From DATLFA01 sp039934635 (GTDB lineage Bacteria > Actinomycetota > Acidimicrobiia > Acidimicrobiales > WLNW01): DNA of 16,270 bases. The notes under the pieces are model-generated. The model had not been told where the DNA came from, did no database searches, and worked only from the letters and a program-made list of their open reading frames with translations. Made by a program: the position numbers and the translations under genes. Location: positions 1 to 16,270 of the forward strand of contig JBDTLT010000116.1 in the NCBI GenBank assembly GCA_039934635.1, in the 5' to 3' direction. Positions 10,901 through 13,828 of the stretch are shown one piece after another. Positions within the stretch are counted from its first letter, which is position 1. Each line of letters starts with the position of its first letter.

Positions 10901-12207
10901 AGGTTCCACGACGTCACTGCCGACACGTCGATGTGGGCCTCCGTTACCGTCCCGCCGGCGGCGACGCTGTAGTTACTGAAGACCAAGAACGATCGCCAGT
11001 TCTCACCGGTGTTGCGGCCACCGAAGCTCTCGGTGAACGCGTTGAGTCCGGGCGACCAGCCGCTGTTGTTGAACACCTTGCGGTCCCCGCCGGCGTCAGA
11101 AATCGTGGGGTCCAACACCAACGGAAACGCCGAATCCGGCACCGACGCCAACCACGCGGCGTCCACTCCCACAGTGATCTCCGACGCCTTCACCGACTTC
11201 GCGCCACGAACGACGTCGGGCTTCGCTGACGAGCGCTGCGTTGCCTTCGCATCGGCCGCGTTGTGGATCGGGGCGCCGGCGAGGTCGGTCACGAACGGTG
11301 CTAAGACCTTCACCTGATCCGTCGTCGCGTCCTCGCGCTCCAGCAGCCCCGACTGCGACGCCGACTCCCGCAACGCCAAACCCTCGACAACAAAGTCGAA
11401 CGACGCGACCGACGGCCGCGACCGCAACACGATCCGCTCCTTCACCCGCGCGCCAGCCACGGAATACGACAGATCCACACCCGGGATCACGTCGGGATAA
11501 GTGACCGACAGGGCATCCTTTGACAACTGTGGCGCAACCGCCTTCGACGCGAACGACGGGAAGAACACCACGTCTTGTTGCCCGGCCCGCGCCACCGACA
11601 CGCCGGTGCGTACTGCGGGATCCAACGGCGCGAATCGCACGTGCCACGGGCCTGCGGCGTTGACGAAACCACCCGCGTCGTCGGCGACCAAACGGTCATC
11701 GATGGGTGCCATCGACCCGTCGGCGGCGGCGAAGTACTTGTCCTGGTCGAACATGCGCACCGACCGCGTGCCGTCGTCGTTGAGCCATGTTTCCGATGAC
11801 GAGGTGCGCAACTCCACGAGCTCTCGCAGCGGCAGCGGTTTCGGTTCGTGACGATCGCGAGTCGACACCTTCGACCCGATCACGCGCGCCGGTGGCACGA
11901 AGCCTGGTCCGTCGATGACTTCGCCTTCGTCGCGTGCCTCGCGCTCTCCTGGCGCCAGCGCGTTGGTCGTGTTGCCACCGGTCAACGCGTCCATGAATCG
12001 GTCCCACGCACCCGCCCATCGCGAAAGCGACAACGGATCGAGGCGCAACTCGGGTGCCGCCCGTTTCGGTAGCGACGCCTGCGCCGCCGCACCGTCAAAG
12101 CCGGAGGCGATCAGCGCGAACAAGATCAGCACAACGGCGGCGGGTCGGTGGCGACGTGACCGGCGGCGACGAAACCGCGCCAGCGAAGCAGAACCAGGAC
12201 CCACCAT
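1990..12207 (-). CDS. Giant secreted RHS/YD-repeat polymorphic toxin with C-terminal GIY-YIG nuclease tip
   Basis: The protein has about 3405 residues. ATG at 12207 is chosen over GTG at 12213 because GGGGTG is well spaced ahead of it. Residues 1-44 are a signal peptide: arginine-rich n-region, hydrophobic PAAVVLILFALIASGF, AxA site near 42-44. About 90-365 is the N-terminal region common in Gram-positive RHS/WapA-like proteins (YPDVIPGVDLSYSV near 237, FPLVLDPTI). About 371-527 resembles DNRLRE domains and 528-622 a fibronectin-type domain. The DUF6531-type RHS entry runs 629-711. YD repeats fill about 1086-2030 and 2476-2897. Beta-domains are inserted at 726-921, 2038-2236 and 2246-2464. 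The RHS core motif spans 2925-2971 (MGARWYAPATATFRS to MDPDGH). A cysteine-pair linker (2978-3197), a hydrophobic segment (about 3203-3265) and the nuclease tip (3312-3405) follow. In known RHS toxins the YD repeats form a shell enclosing the tip. Sec export follows from the signal peptide; the delivery route is unknown. Confidence 0.93.
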   Translation of the reverse strand: MVGPGSASLARFRRRRSRRHRPAAVVLILFALIASGFDGAAAQASLPKRAAPELRLDPLSLSRWAGAWDRFMDALTGGNTTNALAPGEREARDEGEVIDGPGFVPPARVIGSKVSTRDRHEPKPLPLRELVELRTSSSETWLNDDGTRSVRMFDQDKYFAAADGSMAPIDDRLVADDAGGFVNAAGPWHVRFAPLDPAVRTGVSVARAGQQDVVFFPSFASKAVAPQLSKDALSVTYPDVIPGVDLSYSVAGARVKERIVLRSRPSVASFDFVVEGLALRESASQSGLLEREDATTDQVKVLAPFVTDLAGAPIHNAADAKATQRSSAKPDVVRGAKSVKASEITVGVDAAWLASVPDSAFPLVLDPTISDAGGDRKVFNNSGWSPGLNAFTESFGGRNTGENWRSFLVFSNYSVAAGGTVTEAHIDVSAVTSWNLNQYSPIHVHKATTSNPASWSYTTVDPTVWGSTSFDYSGTIDVTGLVSGWVSASQWNQAVAFTGDESTDPSKKAFNATLVVTYTTNGAPPPAVVNPLPIHNSVLVTDTPAMSVNTVTDPNGDTVTYKFEFSTDPAFGGSPSPTSGWLASPSFTPTSGSLSANTDYYWRVLTKDTGGLITTPTSGFKLRRAPAQLGYDGLGGYLGGVNSLVGNMAFTETDVKVNSTGPALSLPRTYNTFDSKPGPFGSGWSSPFFMRWEQVSGNPNMDLQYPDGRRERQTPTSGTGGTIIADSFTGTNGSGWNATNWTTSSHGSGATVDIQSNAGRMSINAGLGRGRALGTAATDNTDAEVLTKVKFDNTSGGVFGLTWLRGSTTWNSTDGEILTNGYFVWVQASGAFSISKIVSNVETGLASGTFTPAANAFFNLRFRAQGNMLQAKIWQDGTTEPSGWTLSTTDSSITTSGRAALSSMGGIASTVTFDEYSLTNLSGSGAGWAPPPGYIGALTGTASTVKTLTTGDGTLYTFAAPATNPGNYATSITDPFGRVLNIDYSTIATDGKIKLTDIASGRQIRLNTTGGTTNFRITSAEINNPAGGVFTWTYTYDTTSYPGEVRLTKMCDPRGPTYCHNYTWQAQANGKIYKDVDAKGQTNFELTYGTTGRITTVKNGLGDLSKFQYSQQTSAPFEITSKYLDERYADIQTNWDNKASQQIYSADGEMIKEYSPGVATPTTYTYDPSTTMRSSVTDANGHTSSFVYDTKLRVIKTTNAAGESNFYGYDDAGNRTKVCDGRTADATGDGLPDADTYCTISDYGTTAPQRLLRMIQSRHAPGLPSETWAYTTGAEVGYGGAGTQPAGLLKTYIDVLGETTTYEYFSNGDLARVSDTGGDDRRIVYDSLGRLITSTQVSTAYPSGVSTTFTYDAINNVLTETGPAVTNIVSGLVHRQKITTTYDANSNKTQIDATDIGGSVAPDALRRTTNTYDAIDRLYQTTDVLSGVMQRRYDAAGNVILTQDAAGRWLRTTFNDRVLPTKIESLGVYAGSTTTTALLAASGTTLSQTEYDNASRVTATLDALAHRTETTYDNADRVSKVVTKNYQLDPGVSPTRDILVSLTTYDAAGDALTLKEGGPADASAPLRTTTRTYDNAGRLTSTTLAGVGRTTTVTLNAAGQPLTSTTTQSGVQTGGVGTAEVRYSYDSAGRPLTETVENGATDLVTSYTYDSRGFRATMVPPRGNEAGANPNAFKIQYLNDEVGRPYGTISPTVAAESGGGAPSNVNPQVDVGYNTFGDNTHQKDERGNITTIAFDTLGRRSVITYPTYTPAGGSPITPTESYAYDAVGNLTGQTDRRGNTTNFEYDIYNRATKQKDPAIGANPRGEINYTYNDPLNLYAVVDQTGARTEFGYDTRNETRFQKQIVRDVTVTPQVGAPGPQTATTVTGGTAKTTYFEYDDLGRQTKTTSPQLVTSTVAYNAASEITTMTDTANKTTTSTHDVLGSPVRVTDQLGRQSRIEYDQAGRAVSQAAWASDTASSYVTKTLAAYDSDGRVVAATSGRGYTTTLSYDPLGRLTKVTQPKDGFVNLTATYGYDTAGNLTRQRNPRGNAVNPVAEDDFAGNNGATWASKWTTAANSGGAVDVQGAITGLNGGAGHLKATTATGWARALGDATTTNTDAEVVSVVRTSASVGNGETKLWLRGSTAWATNNHNLTNGYAVSLDMAANQLRIKKVVSSTETTLVSSAMTFAANNSYRVRFQAYGSTLRARVWVDGTAEPVTWNVTIVDASLTNGRAAISMSSTATRDIYLDEYYVQPLVAPGGGSTPSRTLVNRATANNASAVVNGATSTAGELFVVVATYAGGGTPNLGISDSQSLTWNERATDTYTNGNKSMVSIFTATANGSSTNITVNAGSGSTYVVSMEVYRYSNHGGVGTAVHGAADVGTGGSATVNLTISPTTNANAETVAAIGLHEYASTPLTPAAGWTELYDTATSHSSGNGYGGSAGVTIRHETEVKTGAVSATSWSWTTGDEYSESYAAVEILPAAAEPTYPAPVADYDVITTYNPWGLQDTVVEPTTTAHPATADRTWTSVYDAGGLLTQDKQPGAITITNTYDALARLTGQTSGALSKTFGYDLASRPTTLSHPSGTQTLVYDDRSLLVGAAGPAGNMIATYNGDSQMLTRNDPAGNHSFGYDNRGRMTTAAEPLTGKTFNYTFNDAGQGTRVDYGTPGSSTPYRTYDYDTIGRLATDTSKTGTGTTKQTSTYTYDADNNVTQQVLSMPGAGNAAEGTYDYSYDRAGRLTRYNRASASTTTTDYRWDAAGNRTNVVTNATVQSWAYDQRNRITSGPEGTYTWDPRGTLDKIMNGATTVNDATFDNFGRMTAMTTSGSTINYTYDALDRLATRNVGSAQTFAYNGTSIDPSLAAGIKYSRSPSERLLGTQNGATTRLAGLNRHGDLGFWLDTAGTLTDTAIYDPFGKTITTTGSTGANVGFQGDYTDPTSTDVLMGARWYAPATATFRSRDTIRGELGAPISLNRYTYAAGNPISFMDPDGHYYQTTCDEAYNCSDYWVDDPVPPAAPEPIPYELYDPCAGGCYYDPCALGCDPPPAPAPEVDGCSIDPFACPGIYIDPVAAPAPAPTPVYDQCTYDMTACPGYYDLNPAPQPATVEAAQVDVAASAQQDSGIDFFATCDEYCLAAVVGGIDLKPDCGQVCQENAYQQTGGIFDAFMTPNAITPEQAAGAANAPFTGVNTVLEGLRDGTIDPVDQGGGGCGFLGHNCYGSALKNVAEVAAPIVAGITTFAACEAGLALASVEAGGTAAIAGASLCGAAAGVASQVVSNALNGDPLTQNAVRSGIIGGVLSGGLEGGGQLFSGGGSTLGSTTTSGIGRVTAPVESGNYVVSTPLGEYVGQSGNISVRLQQHVASGKFTQAEVDAAQRFAVPGTKLDREIAEQLLVDSKGGVDNLLNVVNPIGPARLDLMPNQPYVR
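1993..2274 (-). other. Toxin tip: GIY-YIG (URI-type) endonuclease domain of the RHS protein
   Basis: Residues 3312-3405 of the RHS protein carry the GIY-YIG pattern. GNY (3315-3317) stands in the first motif position and EYVG (3325-3328) in the YIG position. Then come SGNISVRLQQH with the expected Arg3336 and His, the REIAEQ motif with the expected metal-binding Glu3367, and a LLNVVNPI segment with the late conserved Asn. Spacing and order match small GIY-YIG nucleases and the Tox-URI tips described in polymorphic toxins. The first tyrosine motif is degenerate, with V in place of I-Y, which is common in toxin versions. Predicted activity is DNA cleavage; no activity can be shown from sequence. 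Confidence 0.78.
2617..3276 (-). other. Proline- and cysteine-rich linker of the RHS protein with eight Cys pairs
   Basis: Residues 2978-3197, just after the RHS core, contain sixteen cysteines arranged as eight close pairs. In order they are CDEAYNC, CAGGC, CALGC, CSIDPFAC, CTYDMTAC, CDEYC, CGQVC and CGFLGHNC, that is CX5C, CX3C, CX3C, CX6C, CX6C, CX3C, CX3C and CX6C. The first five pairs sit among Pro/Ala/Asp/Tyr-rich stretches with repeated DP and ACPG steps. Cysteine is scarce elsewhere in the protein. An exported protein would most simply use these as local disulfides; metal binding is the alternative. Confidence 0.75.
5500..6096 (-). repeat. Second copy of a jelly-roll-like domain inserted in the RHS shell
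   Basis: Residues 2038-2236 (DDFAGNNGATW to DEYYVQPL) interrupt the YD-repeat series. They are clearly homologous to residues 726-921: both have D.F...NG..W, RALG.A.T.NTDAEV, WLRGST.W, LTNGY, R.RF.A.G..L.A..W.DGT.EP, .GRAA.S and a final DEY. The fold is inferred from the pattern typical of concanavalin/LamG-like beta-sandwiches. A further beta-rich domain follows at residues 2246-2464 before YD repeats resume. Confidence 0.75.
9445..10032 (-). repeat. First copy of the jelly-roll-like domain inserted in the RHS entry region
   Basis: Residues 726-921 (DSFTGTNGSGW to DEYSLTNL) sit inside the RHS N-terminal module. They lie between the DUF6531-like YPDGRRERQ (near 704-711) and the continuation PPPGYIGALTG (near 930) that normally follows closely in RHS proteins. 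The segment is homologous to residues 2038-2236 of the same protein, so one domain type has been placed twice in this shell. Confidence 0.75.
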
Positions 12208-12241
12208 GACCACACCCCGATCACGAACAATGTGGTTGAGT

Positions 12242-12253
12242 CATCGGACGATG
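12242..12253. promoter_or_regulatory. Candidate operator dyad ahead of the RHS gene
   Basis: CATCG GA CGATG is a perfect 5-bp dyad with a 2-base spacer, 34 bases upstream of the RHS start codon in the 109-base gap after the LuxR-type gene. NarL-type LuxR-family dimers bind inverted half-sites separated by 2 bases, so the layout fits. The same gap holds three GGCC units (12292, 12300, 12313), including the palindrome TAGGCCTA at 12298-12305, just after the regulator's stop. I see no convincing -35/-10 pair. Confidence 0.3.
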
Positions 12254-12316
12254 GATCAAATGACCTAAGCGCAACGGGGGTCCGACTCTCGGGCCTTTAG
12301 GCCTACTAAGCGGGCC

Positions 12317-12955
12317 TCAGGTCAAGCCATTGGGCCGTTTGTGCGCACTGCCCGAGGCTCGCGGCGCGAAACCGAGCGACAGCGCGGCGGCCACCAACGC
12401 CGCTCTTCCCGAGACGCCCAGCCGATTTTCGATCGCTTGGATCTCGAGCTTGACCACGGTTTTTGACGTGTGCAGATTGCTCACGATGTCAACGGTTCTG
12501 GCTCCTTGCGCGATTTTTGCGAGTACGGCGTCTTGGCGCGCCGTCAACGCGGGGAATTGGTCGGCGAGGTCGAAGACGCGCTCTGCCATGTACACGCCTC
12601 CGTGCGTGATCGCCGACAAGGCCGCGGTGATTGACGCGTAATCATCCGCGAGGATCGCTCCTTGCGACAGTCGCGTAGACACGTTCGTGACCGCCTGTTT
12701 GGCGCCGCGCGGAAACGGCGCCGCAACCTCGACAACGCGTCGGCGCGACACAATCGTGTCTCGAGCTAGGTCGTCGGAGACGAGGACGGCCGACGCGGAC
12801 GCCTCGCCGACCGCAATCCAGATCGCTTCGTCGAGACTCGACTGCAACAGAGACGACAGTTGTCGGTCGGCGATTGCGAAGAACACGTCACGAGTTCCGA
12901 TCCCGATGGCCGCGATCGAGGCGTTGGAACTGATCTGGTCGAATTCGTTAGTCAC
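12317..12955 (-). CDS. LuxR-family transcriptional regulator with atypical receiver-like N-terminus
   Basis: The protein has 212 residues, starting GTG at 12955 with GGGGGT about 6 bases ahead. Residues 137-197 are a LuxR/NarL-type helix-turn-helix: LTARQDAVLAKIAQG, then TSKTVVKLEIQAIENRLGV. The N-terminal 130 residues end like a response-regulator receiver (GAILADDYASITAALSAITH, then GGVYMAERV), but the usual acidic pocket and phosphorylatable Asp are not evident. Phosphorelay control is therefore doubtful. The gene reads towards the RHS toxin gene, 109 bases downstream on the same strand, and may control it or be co-transcribed with it. The 155-residue neighbour at 13219-13686 is a paralogue of its N-terminal part. 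The likely mechanism (regulator of the toxin locus) is inferred from position. Confidence 0.8.
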   Translation of the reverse strand: MTNEFDQISSNASIAAIGIGTRDVFFAIADRQLSSLLQSSLDEAIWIAVGEASASAVLVSDDLARDTIVSRRRVVEVAAPFPRGAKQAVTNVSTRLSQGAILADDYASITAALSAITHGGVYMAERVFDLADQFPALTARQDAVLAKIAQGARTVDIVSNLHTSKTVVKLEIQAIENRLGVSGRAALVAAALSLGFAPRASGSAHKRPNGLT

Positions 12956-12968
12956 CCTCTACCCCCAC

Positions 12969-12982
12969 GACCGATCTCGGTC
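12969..12982. promoter_or_regulatory. Candidate operator dyad ahead of the LuxR-type regulator
   Basis: GACCGA TC TCGGTC is a perfect 6-bp dyad with a 2-base spacer, 13 bases upstream of the regulator's GTG and overlapping the region next to its ribosome-binding site. The position suits autorepression. The half-site differs from the dyad ahead of the RHS gene, so a common binding protein is not established. Confidence 0.3.
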
Positions 12983-13218
12983 CACGCGTTGATCGTGACG
13001 CCCGACTGAAACGTGTCGTCGCAGGTATCGGAATGTGGTCCTTACGGCTTGAGCCAGTCCCGGGGGTGAAATCTCAACGATTCCACAACAACATCACACC
13101 GCAGGGCGTCGGCATATGGAGCCGACACGCAAACAGACAAGTCGCCGAAAACCCGCCCACACAAATCTCTGGACGCGAACCCGACAGCGACCCACCGGAA
13201 GACGCGGCATCTGCACCA
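12983..13218. other. Intergenic region between the two regulator paralogues, no gene recognised
   Basis: About 235 bases separate the HTH-less paralogue from the dyad ahead of the LuxR-type gene. One minus-strand frame stays open to a stop at 13074-13076. Its tail is unusually rich in Cys and hydrophobic residues (CVGGFSATCLFACRLHM). It overlaps the end of the paralogue gene in another frame and has no convincing start, so it is not called. No RNA gene or strong promoter is visible. The stretch could hold the remains of the lost helix-turn-helix or of a mobile element. Confidence 0.4.
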
Positions 13219-13686
13219 TCAGTCCAAGTATCGGCTGAGCGCAGGGAGACTGGCGTGCTGCGATCGCGGTACCCGACGGGCAAGCTCGACTACCCGTGTC
13301 GAAAAGACCACACCGTTGGATCTGTGCCCCCGCAACGTGTGCACGACCGCGCCGAGATCATCGGACAGGACGACACCGTGACTCCTGCCGCGCAACACAT
13401 TGTCGAACGCGCTCGCCGCGCTTTCAGGGCGCGGCGCAACCACCTCGATGGTGGCCGCCCGGGCCAAGCAATCATCTCGCGAGCGATCGTCGGTGACCAG
13501 AACCGCTGACCAGGTCGGCTCGGTGACAACGACGAAGGAATCACCATCCATCGATGCCACCAACGCCGCGGCGACGGCACTGTCGGCCACGCTCACGAAG
13601 ACCTCGAGGATGGCCCCATCTCGATCCGACACCATCCCAACGAGCGGCGAAAGCGGATCAGCCACCTGGTCGATTGCCTTACCCAT
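13219..13686 (-). CDS. HTH-less paralogue of the adjacent LuxR-type regulator
   Basis: The protein has 155 residues. ATG at 13686 is preferred over an upstream GTG (13788) because GGGGAG lies 7 bases ahead, and because the two paralogues then align from their first residue (MGKAIDQVADPLSPLVGMVS against MTNEFDQISSNASIAAIGIG). The best match is SAVLVTDDRSRD against SAVLVSDDLARD, continuing through (I/V)EV.AP and G..L.DD to RV..LA. The homology runs to about residue 140. The protein stops after SLPALSRYLD, where the neighbour's helix-turn-helix begins. It has no signal peptide or DNA-binding domain. It could be a dimerisation partner, sensor or antagonist of the LuxR-type protein, or a regulator that lost its C-terminus. 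Function is unknown. Confidence 0.72.
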   Translation of the reverse strand: MGKAIDQVADPLSPLVGMVSDRDGAILEVFVSVADSAVAAALVASMDGDSFVVVTEPTWSAVLVTDDRSRDDCLARAATIEVVAPRPESAASAFDNVLRGRSHGVVLSDDLGAVVHTLRGHRSNGVVFSTRVVELARRVPRSQHASLPALSRYLD

Positions 13687-13828
13687 TCGCCAACTCCCCA
13701 CGACGTGCCGCCGACTGTTGTGCCACAAGTATCGGTGTGCAGTACCACCGCCTTGAGCGCACGCGACGCACTGGTTTGACCCCCGCACCGTCGTATTGAG
13801 CGGCTAACTCACATTCAGGACCGTCACT

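Noticed and set aside
12956..13030. Possible sigma-70-type promoter ahead of the LuxR-type gene
   Set aside because: No -35/-10 pair with acceptable spacing could be picked by eye, so only the dyad was recorded.
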